Assembly: GCA_038200305.1 (NCBI GenBank)
Contig: JBBPYD010000104.1
Span: forward strand, 1-64,000
Length of the DNA stretch: 64,000 nucleotides
Direction: 5' to 3'
Source: JANXXV01 sp038200305
Lineage (GTDB): Bacteria > Acidobacteriota > Terriglobia > Bryobacterales > Bryobacteraceae
Positions 26,927 through 36,060 of the stretch are shown piece after piece. Under the pieces are notes generated by a model. The model searched no databases and was not told the DNA's origin. It worked only from the letters and a program-made list of their open reading frames with translations. The position numbers and the translations under genes were made by a program. Each line of letters starts with the position of its first letter. The first letter of the stretch is position 1.

Positions 26927-26972
26927 GCAGTGTATGCGGCGTTGCTGGAGTTGTGCGAGGCGCCAGAGGATG
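26927..26972 (+). repeat. 46-bp direct repeat, copy 1
   Basis: This stretch and the one at 27890-27935 agree at 43 of 46 positions. Both encode the same peptide end, VYAALLELCEAPED, followed a few codons later by a stop (TGA 26981-26983; TAG 27944-27946). They flank the terminase-like fragment. Here the coding frame runs from about 26880 (QFCGPIEPFAAAKDAVYAAL) and its stop overlaps the GTG start of the terminase-like gene. Confidence 0.8.
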
Positions 26973-26979
26973 CACCGGC

Positions 26980-27737
26980 GTGATCGCTAAGGACCTGTTA
27001 CATGAGATGGACGCGGCTGCGTTCGCGAGGGACCGGCTTGGGTTCGATCCCGATCTCCGGCAGAGCTTATTGCTCCAGGGGTCAATCCGGCGCGGACTGC
27101 TGAATTGTTCGCGGCAGTGGGGGAAGTCGACAGTGACGGCGGCGAGGGCGGTGCATCGGGCGCAGTGTACGCCGGGCAGTCTGGTGGTGGTGCTGAGTCC
27201 GAGTGCGAGGCAGAGCGGAGAGTTTCTGCGGAAGGCGGCGGGGTTTACGCGGCGGCTGGAAATTCGTCCGCGCGGGGATGGAGATAACGAGATTTCTCTG
27301 CTGTTTCCGAATGGGTCGCGGATCGTGGGGCTGCCAGGGATGGAGAATACGGTCCGCGGGTTTTCAGCGGTGAGCCTGCTGCTGATCGATGAAGCTTCGC
27401 GCGTGAGTGACGGCCTGTACAAAGCGGTGCGGCCGATGCTGGCGGTGGGCGATGGAGATTTGTGGCTGATGAGCACGCCGAACGGGCAACGCGGGTTCTT
27501 TTACGAAGAGTGGACGAATGGGGGCCGCGATGGGAGCGGGTGGCCGTGACAGGGGCCGAGTGCGCACGGATTTCGACAGCATTTCTGGAAGAAGAGCGGA
27601 CGGCGATGGGCGACCGGTGGTTTCGGCAAGAGTACTGCTGTGAATTTGTGGATGCGGAGGACAGTTTGTTCGACAGCGAGTTATTGAAGAGAGCAGTGAG
27701 GGATGACATAGAGCCGCTGTATCCGACGGGGTGGTGA
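26980..27737 (+). pseudogene. Terminase-like large-subunit ATPase, frameshifted and truncated
   Basis: From GTG 26980 (MIAKDLLHEMDAAAFARDRL) the frame carries a terminase-type ATPase. Walker A is LLNCSRQWGKSTV, Walker B is LLLIDEASRV, and a coupling motif is seen in LMSTPNGQRGFFYEEW. After WTNGG the frame runs off. The family continues in the next frame (RWERVAVTGAECARIS, WFRQEYCCEFVD) to TGA 27735-27737. One extra G in the G5 run at 27520-27524 would restore the frame. The C-terminal nuclease domain is absent, and a nonsense-looking stop ends the gene just before VDFGID. It is an orphan: no portal, capsid or other phage gene is nearby. Confidence 0.75.
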
Positions 27738-27889
27738 GATGTGGATTTTGGAATCGACGAGGGAATGCTTTGTGAGCGTAAATTTGAGTGGAAGCATCAT
27801 CCCGAGGTGGTGGCGGGTGCGGAAGGTGGCGAGCGAAACGGCATCTGATTATTCCGCGTTGTAGAGAGGTATATTTTGAATTCCGATTT

Positions 27890-27935
27890 GCAGTGTATGC
27901 GGCACTGCTGGAGTTGTGCGAGGCTCCAGAGGATG
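27890..27935 (+). repeat. 46-bp direct repeat, copy 2
   Basis: This is a near copy of 26927-26972 with three mismatches, again encoding VYAALLELCEAPED and a stop at 27944-27946. Only the 3' end of the parent gene is present, and the sequence before it differs. No second terminase follows; instead the 3' end of the convergent receptor gene begins at 27957. The interval 27738-27889 holds no other recognisable gene. Confidence 0.8.
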
Positions 27936-27956
27936 GGGCGGACTAGAAGAAGATGT

Positions 27957-30900
27957 TTAAAAGATCAGCTTCAATCCGAACTGAATGCGCCGTGGTTGTC
28001 CAGCGGTGGTGATTACACCGGGGTTCGTTCCATTGAGGGTGTTATTCGGTTGTCCAAACGTTGGAGTGTTGGTGAGGTTAAAGGCTTCCGCGCGGAACTG
28101 CAGCCGGAACCGCTCAGTGACGGCGAAGACCTTCTGTAGTGAGAAGTCGATATTCTTCACTCCCGGACCTACCAGAATATTTCGACCGGAGTTGCCATAG
28201 GTATATTGGGGCTGCACCTGAAATGCGGAAGTATCGAACCATTGATTGATGTTCCGCTGCGACGAATCAAGCGCTCCATTGCCGATCCGGTTGGGCCGGT
28301 CTTCGCCGCCTGCATTGGTAAGCCCGCCGGTGGTGATAACGGTAAACGGCAGTCCGGAACGAACCGAGAGAATGCCCGCGAGTTGCCATCCACCAAGCGC
28401 AGCGTCCACAATGCCGCCACGGTTCAACCAGCGCTTTCCTTTCCCGGCCGGGAGTTCCCAGGTGGAGCTGAGAACGAAATTACGCCGGACATCCAGGTCC
28501 GAATTACCGCGATTGAGTTGGCGATTATACGGATTCACCGGGCCGCCGCCACCGGGTCCATTGTCGCTGTAGACCTCGGTCACGTTGTCGAGCGCATGAG
28601 CCAGGGTGAATGCCGAAAGGAACTGGACGCCGCGGGAGAAGCGTTTCTCCAGCTTCAGCGTCATCGCATTGTAGCTTAGGTTTCCGGCGGTAAGAGTGCT
28701 GAATACATTGGTGTAGAACGGAAAGAGGCGGCGGCTCGCCACGGTGGCCGTGGAAGGTCCAAGGGGAAGATTATTGTCGAAATCGCTGGTTAGATGATGG
28801 GTGCCGTTGCCCTGGTAACCAGCCGTAAGCAGCATGCTGAAAGGCAGCTCCCGCTGGACATCGAAGAACCATTGCGCGGAATACTGCGAGGGGATGTAGG
28901 GATCGCGAACCGTGGCGCCGACAAGGGCCGGACCAGGCACCAAAGCCGCCGGTAACTGGACAGCGGGAAAGCCGCCGCTCAGCGTTAAACGGGGATTGAT
29001 TCGATCCACCGTGGCAAACGAAATCTGAACATAATCCGGAGCCTGATTCGTCCCGCGCGCAATCTGCGTGGAGATATTATCCGCCTGCGCGTAAATAATT
29101 CCGAAGCCGGAGCGGATCACGGTCTTGTTTTTCAGCCGGTAGGCGAAGCCAACGCGGGGCGCAAGGTTGTTGTAATTGTTATCGCACAAGCAGTCGCTGC
29201 CATCCTTGGGCCGGATCTGCTGCAATCGCGCATCTGGACCCAGCTTGCTGAAATTGAGAATGTAATTCGACACCTGGCCGCCCGGATACGTTGGCGCGAG
29301 AAACACGTCATAACGGAGTCCGAGATTGAGCGATAACTGCGGAGTGACTTTCCAATCGTCCTGAACGAATCCCGCTACGCTATTGACTCGAATGTCTTCG
29401 CCGTTTTCATTGCTGACATTCCCGCTGGAGGCAGTACCGAGCATAAACTCGGCCAGACCGTCGCCGGTCGCTGCGCGGTTCTTTGGATCGGATGTGAATT
29501 CGCGGTTGAAGATAAATTGGCCTCGGGAGAACCGGGCGGCATTGCGGTAGATGGCTTCATGACGGTAATCAAATCCAAACTTGATGGTGTGACTGCGGTA
29601 GATCTTAAATGCGGTGTCACTCAACTGATACAGCGTCAGGTCATTGAAGTTTGGCCAGAATGCCCTTGAACCAAGTTGGGCGTAACCTTGTGGCGTAAAC
29701 AGCGAAAGGCCATGGTTGTTGGAAAGAGGACTGTTTGTTGTGGGGATACCGGTAATGCCGTAATCGCCAAACAACGGCTTATCGTATGGAATGTCGAAAG
29801 CCGACGTGACGACCGAGGTTCCAAATCGCGCCTCGTGGTTGAGGCTTGGGCTCAGGTTCTGGGTAAACGACACCACGCCGCTATGGGCGGTGAGCCCAGT
29901 GGTGGTTGAAAGACCTCCATCGGCGGGAAGCGGCAGCGGTCCGTTTTGATATTGGGACCGGTCGCGGCGGCTGTACCGCGCCGAAAGGCGGCTGCTGGAA
30001 CCGAAGAGTTGGTCCCCCCGGAAATCATATTGATTTGTATCGTCGCGATCGGTGGGCGAGTAGAAAAAGTTGTTCGAGATTCCTCCTGTAATGGGAAGAG
30101 GATAGAGCGCGAGCAGCTTGGGGAAGAGCGGATCCCATCGGCTTTTGGGGATCACATTACCGGGAAACACCTGCCGCGTCATGTTGGCGCCGGTACCGGC
30201 GGTGGTTGCTGGATCGAAGATGGGCCGGATTCCTGAAAAGTCTCCCTGGCGTTCCAGAGCCGTTGGCACCGTGGAAATGAAACTGTCTCCCAAACGGATG
30301 CGGGTGCCTTCGTAGCTGCCAAAGAGGAACGTGTGATTTTTCCAAATAGGACCACCCATGGTTCCGCCAAACTGATTCTGCTTGTAGGGCGGTTTGCCCG
30401 CCCCATTTGCGTTGGCGAAGAAGTTGGTGCCGTCGAGCTTGTCGTTCCTTAGAAATTCGTACCCGGTGCCGTGGATCTGGTTCGTTCCCGATCTGGTGGT
30501 GACGAAGACCTGGCCACCCATGCGGTAGCCGTACTCGGCGGAGAGATTATTCGTCACCACGCGGAACTCCTGCACGGCGTCAATAGAGGGTTTCACCACC
30601 TGCGCTTCATAGCCCAGCGGTCCACCGGAACTGCGCGTCGTGTTGTCCAGACCGTCCACTGTAATGTTGACCTGGTATTGGTGCTGGCCGGAAGCGGAGA
30701 ATCCTCCCTCGCTGCCGGTGCGGCCTCGCGTGTCCGGCGCGGTTCCGGCAGTGAGGAGCGACAGTGTCAGGTAGTTGCGGCCGTTTAGGGGGAGGTCGAC
30801 GATCTGCTTGGTATTGATCACCTGCCCTACGGTGGAGGTTTCCGAATCAAGCAGCGCCGCGGTAGCGGAAACATCGACGGACTCGACGATTGCGCCAGGC

Positions 30901-31208
30901 TTCAGAGTGAAGTCAAGGCGGGCCACTTGTTGGGTGTCGAGCTTGATCTCCGGTTGCGTCTCCGTTCCAAAGCCTTCTTTTGACGTAGCGACGCTGTATC
31001 TTCCCACCGGAAGCAGCGGAACCGTGTAATTCCCCGCTTCATTTGTTATGGCGGTAAGTTGCAGGCCCGTATCGAGGTTTGTCACCTTGACCGTTGCACC
31101 AGGTACGGCGGCCTGGGACTGGTCCCGCACCAGACCGTTGATGCCGGCATTCTGGGCCGAGAGGGCGAAATTGAAAATGACCAACAGACTGAAGAGGCGG
31201 ACGCGCAT
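27957..31208 (-). CDS. Oar-type TonB-dependent receptor with carboxypeptidase-regulatory-like domain
   Basis: This 1083-residue outer-membrane protein has a signal peptide (residues 1-18). A carboxypeptidase-regulatory-like beta-sandwich follows (INGLVRDQSQAAVPGATVKV to about 105), then a TonB plug (LPLNGRNYLTLSLLTAGT; YQVNITVDGLDN; FRVVTNNLSAEYGYRMGGQV). A long beta-barrel ends in aromatic F-G-L-K-L-I-F, typical of outer-membrane barrels. Such Oar/Cna-like receptors stand in for SusC in Acidobacteriota and import large ligands, probably oligosaccharides. It is the last gene of the eight-gene sulfatase operon, 11 bp after a sulfatase. No SusD-like lipoprotein is found. Confidence 0.92.
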   Translation of the reverse strand: MRVRLFSLLVIFNFALSAQNAGINGLVRDQSQAAVPGATVKVTNLDTGLQLTAITNEAGNYTVPLLPVGRYSVATSKEGFGTETQPEIKLDTQQVARLDFTLKPGAIVESVDVSATAALLDSETSTVGQVINTKQIVDLPLNGRNYLTLSLLTAGTAPDTRGRTGSEGGFSASGQHQYQVNITVDGLDNTTRSSGGPLGYEAQVVKPSIDAVQEFRVVTNNLSAEYGYRMGGQVFVTTRSGTNQIHGTGYEFLRNDKLDGTNFFANANGAGKPPYKQNQFGGTMGGPIWKNHTFLFGSYEGTRIRLGDSFISTVPTALERQGDFSGIRPIFDPATTAGTGANMTRQVFPGNVIPKSRWDPLFPKLLALYPLPITGGISNNFFYSPTDRDDTNQYDFRGDQLFGSSSRLSARYSRRDRSQYQNGPLPLPADGGLSTTTGLTAHSGVVSFTQNLSPSLNHEARFGTSVVTSAFDIPYDKPLFGDYGITGIPTTNSPLSNNHGLSLFTPQGYAQLGSRAFWPNFNDLTLYQLSDTAFKIYRSHTIKFGFDYRHEAIYRNAARFSRGQFIFNREFTSDPKNRAATGDGLAEFMLGTASSGNVSNENGEDIRVNSVAGFVQDDWKVTPQLSLNLGLRYDVFLAPTYPGGQVSNYILNFSKLGPDARLQQIRPKDGSDCLCDNNYNNLAPRVGFAYRLKNKTVIRSGFGIIYAQADNISTQIARGTNQAPDYVQISFATVDRINPRLTLSGGFPAVQLPAALVPGPALVGATVRDPYIPSQYSAQWFFDVQRELPFSMLLTAGYQGNGTHHLTSDFDNNLPLGPSTATVASRRLFPFYTNVFSTLTAGNLSYNAMTLKLEKRFSRGVQFLSAFTLAHALDNVTEVYSDNGPGGGGPVNPYNRQLNRGNSDLDVRRNFVLSSTWELPAGKGKRWLNRGGIVDAALGGWQLAGILSVRSGLPFTVITTGGLTNAGGEDRPNRIGNGALDSSQRNINQWFDTSAFQVQPQYTYGNSGRNILVGPGVKNIDFSLQKVFAVTERFRLQFRAEAFNLTNTPTFGQPNNTLNGTNPGVITTAGQPRRIQFGLKLIF

Positions 31209-31219
31209 ATCAGTACTCT

Positions 31220-32734
31220 TTACTGCTTTGCCTTCGGCGGCAACTGCATGAGTTCTGGCGGAAATGCCGCGGGCTTAGCGCCCTTTGGATTGCGCCGGTT
31301 CGACTGCCCGCCAGAATCGCGGTACAGAGGGATGCTCATCGCGCCGGTGTCTTCCATAATGTCGAAGAGTTTCTTGTTCATATCCTTCGCCATCGCCTGG
31401 TGTTTTGGGCTATAGATCAGGTTGTTGGTCTCAAGTGGATCTTCCTGCAGGTCGTAAAGCTCGTCGGAATCCCAGATGCCGTAATAATGGATGTACTTGT
31501 ACCGGCTTCCCCGCAAGGCGTGCATGGTGGGCGTTTGCGGAAAATTGCGCTCCCAGTAGTATTCATAGAAGAGCCCATCGCGCCACGGGATAGATTTTCC
31601 TTCCAGGAGCGGAAGGAAGTTCCTGCCCGGGATATTTGCCGTCGGTTGGAGACCGGCCGCGGCGAGGAAGGTCGGCATAATATCGATGCCCGCGACGACA
31701 TCCTTGACCACGCCGCCGCCGGGGAACAGTTCGGGGCATCGGGCGAGCATGGGAACACGCATGGACTCTTCGTAGGCGGTGCGTTTATCGATAAGACCGT
31801 GCTCGCCGAACGCAAAGCCGTTGTCGCCCATGTAGACGATGAGAGTGGAATCGAGTTCGCCCCGTTTACGTAGAGTGTCGATCATGCGGCCCACCGAATC
31901 GTCGACCGCGCATAGGGTTTCGGCGTAGCGTTTGTAGTATTCGCCCAGCGAGAGATCGCTGTGATACGGATAGTCAACGCCATGCCAGCTATTCCGCTGG
32001 TTCTGCACCCACATGGGGCGGTGCCGCGCCATCTCACCCTCGGCGGCCATCGTTGGAGGTGGAACGAACTCGGCGTTGGCGTACTTGCCCTTGTGGCGTT
32101 CAGCCGGAATGAAGTTGGAATGCACCGCTTTGTGCGACAGGTAGATCATCCAAGGCTTATCTTTCTTCTGTTGATTCAGCCAATCGACCGCGTAATCAGT
32201 CAGTTCGTCCGTGATGTAGCCCTTTTGCGGCACGTGCTTGCCATCAATGTTCAGTCCGTTGGGATTCGGAAGATACGTGCCCTGCCCTTTAAAGCTGACC
32301 CAACGATCAAAACCAGGCTGCGGCTCGTCCCCCGCGCCGCCCATGTGCCACTTACCGAAAAAGGCTGTGCTGTAGCCGGCTTGCTGAAGGTCCTGCGAGA
32401 AGAATCTTGTTCCCTTTGGAATAGGCGTGTTGTTATCGACGATCTTATGTTGATGCGCGTATTTGCCAGTGAGAATAGAGGCGCGGCTTGGCGAGCATAG
32501 CGCGGTGGTGACGAAGGCATTCTTCAAGTGGACGCCCTCTCGCGCGAGCGAGTCGAGGTGGGGTGTTTCCAGAAACTTCTGGCCTTTCAGAAACCCGATG
32601 GCGTCATAGCGGTGATCATCGGTTAGGATGAACAGGATATTCCGCCGCCGGGTAGTGGGTTGCGCCTCAGCCTGGCTCATGCTGAGCGATGCCATAGTCC
32701 CGAACAACATGCTTCGTCTGTCAATCATTGCCAT
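31220..32734 (-). CDS. Secreted type I sulfatase (operon gene 7)
   Basis: This 504-residue protein has a short leader (MIDRRSMLFGTMASL) and the alkaline-phosphatase fold of type I sulfatases. Metal ligands are in FILTDDHRYD. C80 is in LCSPSRASILTGK, the site converted to formylglycine by a maturase, and the FFGKWHMGG and YMGDNGFAFGEHG motifs are present. It hydrolyses sulfate esters, most likely on a glycan outside the cytoplasm. The C-terminal YKYIHYYGIWDSDELYDL region is standard. It lies 15 bp after the glycosidase-like gene and 11 bp before the Oar receptor. Substrate position specificity cannot be read from the sequence. Confidence 0.93.
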   Translation of the reverse strand: MAMIDRRSMLFGTMASLSMSQAEAQPTTRRRNILFILTDDHRYDAIGFLKGQKFLETPHLDSLAREGVHLKNAFVTTALCSPSRASILTGKYAHQHKIVDNNTPIPKGTRFFSQDLQQAGYSTAFFGKWHMGGAGDEPQPGFDRWVSFKGQGTYLPNPNGLNIDGKHVPQKGYITDELTDYAVDWLNQQKKDKPWMIYLSHKAVHSNFIPAERHKGKYANAEFVPPPTMAAEGEMARHRPMWVQNQRNSWHGVDYPYHSDLSLGEYYKRYAETLCAVDDSVGRMIDTLRKRGELDSTLIVYMGDNGFAFGEHGLIDKRTAYEESMRVPMLARCPELFPGGGVVKDVVAGIDIMPTFLAAAGLQPTANIPGRNFLPLLEGKSIPWRDGLFYEYYWERNFPQTPTMHALRGSRYKYIHYYGIWDSDELYDLQEDPLETNNLIYSPKHQAMAKDMNKKLFDIMEDTGAMSIPLYRDSGGQSNRRNPKGAKPAAFPPELMQLPPKAKQ

Positions 32735-32749
32735 TCTCCCGTTAAAGCC

Positions 32750-34480
32750 TTACCTTCTCTCGCGATCAATTTCAATCATATGAAACAGTGTGTCATCGCC
32801 CGATATCTTGACCAGCATCAAATCGGTGGAGTGAGGACAGCGATTCGTGAAATTACCATCTGATATACGCACCGCTGCTTCTTTCCACCGGCCGGAGCCC
32901 GTCTTTTTCACTTCCAAAGCAGTCTTTTCCGGCTGCGAAACGGAATCGTATTTCACGGCAAAGGAACCCTCCCCGCGATCGAGATAAATCACGCGGATGT
33001 CCACCGGATAGGCAGCAGCCAGAGGTTTGCCTCCGAAAAACCGGTCTTCGATATCGAAATACATCGCGGTCTTTCCGTCCGCTGCATCGAAGCCGCGGGC
33101 GAAACGGCCATAAGGCTGATCCGTTGGACCCTGCCGCCAATAACCCCGGCTGGTGCCGTTCGGGTCCCATTGCCGAAGATACCGCTGATAATTGCCGGAT
33201 TCGATGTTCCAGCCTACATCGTTCATCTTCCTGGCATCGCGATTCTGCATGACAACTTTCATGCCCTTTTCGGGATCTTCCTGCTGAGCGCCCCAGCGCG
33301 CAAAGGCGCCGGCGATACGCAGCGTACGCTGAAGCCCCTGGCGTTGCGCTTCCTCGCTCCCATGGAGTGTTCCGGGTCCAAATGTTTCTACAGAAAAACG
33401 CGCCAGATCTCCAGCGTCCAGACCGTCGCGCAACGCGCAAAAAGCGCCGGGGCTGGCCGAGGCATCCTTTCTGCCGCCGTACTTCGCGTAGAAGCGGAAC
33501 CCTTCATCAAAGGCGCGATTTTCAAACGCCTCGGACTCATGTTGAAAAATGTCGAGGCCGAAATGCAGACCCCACAGGTTCAGCCAGTACATGTTCCAAA
33601 CAGGCGCTTCCTGGAACCAGCCCTTGAACATTTCATCCATTTCAGAGCGCACGCGCAGAAAGCGTTCGCCGTCCGGATGATTGATCAGCGGATCGAAGAA
33701 CGCCATCATGTTCTTCTCATCGTTCAGCTGATAGCCGTGGCCGGGATTGCCGGCCTTGCGCCATGCATCCGGAAGATTCTGGTTCAGCCAATCGTTGTAC
33801 TGTCCCCCATTTCCGGAGTTAATCAGCAGATGAATGGGAGGACGCTTGGGCCGGTACAGGCTGTCAAAGAGCTTCCATGTCTCAAATTTGAACGCCGTCC
33901 ATTGGCCGGGGGGCAGTTGGTACTTTTCGTCGAGCGGATCGCCCTTATAGCCGCCTTCATCGCCCGTAGTGCCTTCGGCTGTCTGGATGCAGACGACCCG
34001 CGCGCGTACATCGGGCGGCAGCGCGTCCATGTGGGCCGCTACCGCGCGGATCAAGCGGTAATAATAGTTTTTGTATTCCGGCGCGAGATAGAAAGGATAC
34101 GTCCATGTGCGCAGCTTGCCGTGGGGGTCGCGTGAGGGCGTGGTGCGGACTTCCGGCACGCCGGAGCTATAGATCCATCGTGGCGAGTGGGGCCCTACCC
34201 AGGTCATGAACTGAATGTAGAGACCGGCGTGCGCATACCGCTCCAAGGTGGCATCGAAGCTTTTCCAGTTGTACTGGCCGTCAGCCGGCTCCAGTTCGCT
34301 CCAGGGGATGGCGACGAAGACACCCTTGACGAAAGGGGCGCGTTGTTTCACGGCCGCCGCATCCGGACCGCCGCGCCACCACACGCCGTAGATGTCCGGA
34401 TTGTCCGCGGGGCTCGATACCGGATTTGCCGCCAACGCCAGCGCCGACGAGGTCAACGCGAGCAGAATGGCGAAACGCAT
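32750..34480 (-). CDS. Exported putative glycoside hydrolase, TIM-barrel type
   Basis: The 576-residue protein has a signal peptide (MRFAILLALTSSALALA). A segment resembles the first strands of clan GH-A barrels: VFVAIPWSELEPADGQYNW, as in beta-galactosidase-like families, then YAHAGLYIQFMTWVGP. A glutamate at the expected acid/base place is E169 in CIQTAEGTTGDEG. No confident nucleophile or CAZy family could be assigned. The C-terminal about 130 residues look beta-rich (accessory domain). Lying between two sulfatases, with a 1-bp overlap on the upstream one, it may cleave the desulfated glycan. Confidence 0.6.
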   Translation of the reverse strand: MRFAILLALTSSALALAANPVSSPADNPDIYGVWWRGGPDAAAVKQRAPFVKGVFVAIPWSELEPADGQYNWKSFDATLERYAHAGLYIQFMTWVGPHSPRWIYSSGVPEVRTTPSRDPHGKLRTWTYPFYLAPEYKNYYYRLIRAVAAHMDALPPDVRARVVCIQTAEGTTGDEGGYKGDPLDEKYQLPPGQWTAFKFETWKLFDSLYRPKRPPIHLLINSGNGGQYNDWLNQNLPDAWRKAGNPGHGYQLNDEKNMMAFFDPLINHPDGERFLRVRSEMDEMFKGWFQEAPVWNMYWLNLWGLHFGLDIFQHESEAFENRAFDEGFRFYAKYGGRKDASASPGAFCALRDGLDAGDLARFSVETFGPGTLHGSEEAQRQGLQRTLRIAGAFARWGAQQEDPEKGMKVVMQNRDARKMNDVGWNIESGNYQRYLRQWDPNGTSRGYWRQGPTDQPYGRFARGFDAADGKTAMYFDIEDRFFGGKPLAAAYPVDIRVIYLDRGEGSFAVKYDSVSQPEKTALEVKKTGSGRWKEAAVRISDGNFTNRCPHSTDLMLVKISGDDTLFHMIEIDRERR

Positions 34481-36048
34481 TACTGATTCCTCTTGGCCCT
34501 GGTTGCGTCTTTCATCGGTAAACCGGTTTCGTAAACAAGTTGCCGCGGCTCATAGCCGTCGTTCTCGCGCTGCCGGGTCATCCCGGAATTGGACCAGGTC
34601 ACCGGAAAGTCGCGACGCCATTCCCGCCGTCCCCAGTAATACCCGCGGAACGGGTCGCGCGTGCGGTCCATCCAGGCGAGCAGCGTGTCATGCAATGCGT
34701 TCCGTTTTGACGCGTGCTCTGGTGAATTGATCAGGTTCTTCAACTCAGCCGGATCGGAATCCAAATCGTAGAGCTCGTCGGTGGTCAGCAGGTGGATGGA
34801 TAATTTGAATCGCCCATCGTGAACGCAGCGGATCGGTTGAAATCCGCCAAATCCGTCGTGATCCACTTCATAGCGGCCCCATTCGAGAAATACCTCATTC
34901 CGGGGCTTGTTTTTGGGATCGCGGAATGTGGCCAGCATACTCTGGCCTTCAAAACTTTTGGGCACCTGGTGGCCAAAGAATTCCAGCAACGTGCCGGAAA
35001 CATCAATGTGCGAGATCGGGTGCGGGCAGATGGAATTCGCCGGCGAGTGTCCCGGCCAGCGCACCAGGAAAGGAATGCGCGTGATTTCCTCATACATTGC
35101 CGGTCCCTTGCTGGTGAGATGATGCGAGTCGAGAAAATCACCGTGATCCGAGGTGTAGATCACCATTGCGCCGGGGCATTGCCGATCAATCGCATCCAGA
35201 ACGCGGCCGATCTCACTATCGATAAATGTGAGGCAACCGAAGAAATCCGGCGCCTTGATCTGCGGGTTCGCAGAGCGAGGCCGGTCTCCAGCCCAGACGC
35301 GTTGTTCTTCGGGCTTACCTGGAAACGTGTCCGACAGATTCGGACTGGCCGGGAAGGTAAAGTCCCGGTACCTTTCCGAGTACGGCTTGGGGCAGAGATA
35401 CGGGTCATGAGGCTCGTCATAAGAAATTACGAGCAGAAAATCTTCTTTGCCGTGCTTGTTCAGAAATTCGATTCCGCGATTTGAGCAACGATGGCCAAAT
35501 GTGAAATCGGCGGAGAGGCGTAGATCCTGGTTGGTTGAAACTTTTCGCGAGCGCAAGCGATCCTCAGGCGAGAGTTCATCAAGGTAATTCCGCTGATCGT
35601 ACCAGTAAGACCGGTCCCAACCCGGAGCCGGCCGTCCGGTTCCGAAGTAATCCGAGCCATCGAGATGCCATTTGCCGACATAAGCCGTGTGGATTCCCTG
35701 GTCCTGTAATCGCTGGCCGGTGGTGTGGACCGTCTGGCCCAGCGCCAGACTATTCGACCACGAACCATTGCTGTGCGGATAACTGCCGGTGAAAAGCGCC
35801 GAGCGGGCCGGAGTGCAAACCGGTTGACACGTATAAGCCCGGTTAAAACGGATGCCGCCGGAGGCGAGCCGGTCCAAATTGGGCGTCTTCAGACCCGTGT
35901 TCCGGTAGCAATTCAGCATATCGGCGCGCACGGAATCGGTCATCAGCAGCACAACCTGGCGAGGCGGTGTTCCAGCAGCTTGCCGTGCTTGTGCCGCGAC
36001 AGTTACCGCACCGAATGTCTTGACGAAGTTACGCCGGTCCATTTTCAT
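34480..36048 (-). CDS. Secreted type I sulfatase (operon gene 5)
   Basis: This 522-residue protein starts MKMDRRNFVKTFGAVTVAAQ, a Tat-like leader. It has the metal-binding LLMTDSVRADML, the formylglycine site C78 in CQPVCTPARSALFTG, AYVGKWHLDG, and the late metal motif IYTSDHGDFLDSH. It should remove sulfate from a carbohydrate or aryl ester after maturation. The gene is preceded by the PhoD-like gene (12-bp gap) and overlaps the glycosidase-like gene by one base, so translation of the two is probably coupled. It differs from the other sulfatases of the operon outside the motifs, so distinct regiospecificity is likely (inference). Confidence 0.93.
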   Translation of the reverse strand: MKMDRRNFVKTFGAVTVAAQARQAAGTPPRQVVLLMTDSVRADMLNCYRNTGLKTPNLDRLASGGIRFNRAYTCQPVCTPARSALFTGSYPHSNGSWSNSLALGQTVHTTGQRLQDQGIHTAYVGKWHLDGSDYFGTGRPAPGWDRSYWYDQRNYLDELSPEDRLRSRKVSTNQDLRLSADFTFGHRCSNRGIEFLNKHGKEDFLLVISYDEPHDPYLCPKPYSERYRDFTFPASPNLSDTFPGKPEEQRVWAGDRPRSANPQIKAPDFFGCLTFIDSEIGRVLDAIDRQCPGAMVIYTSDHGDFLDSHHLTSKGPAMYEEITRIPFLVRWPGHSPANSICPHPISHIDVSGTLLEFFGHQVPKSFEGQSMLATFRDPKNKPRNEVFLEWGRYEVDHDGFGGFQPIRCVHDGRFKLSIHLLTTDELYDLDSDPAELKNLINSPEHASKRNALHDTLLAWMDRTRDPFRGYYWGRREWRRDFPVTWSNSGMTRQRENDGYEPRQLVYETGLPMKDATRAKRNQ

Positions 36049-36060
36049 CGAATTTAAAAC

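Noticed and set aside
27030..27060. GGTTCGATCCC resembling a tRNA T-arm
   Set aside because: It lies inside the terminase-like reading frame (GLGFDPD) and no acceptor or anticodon arms can be folded around it.
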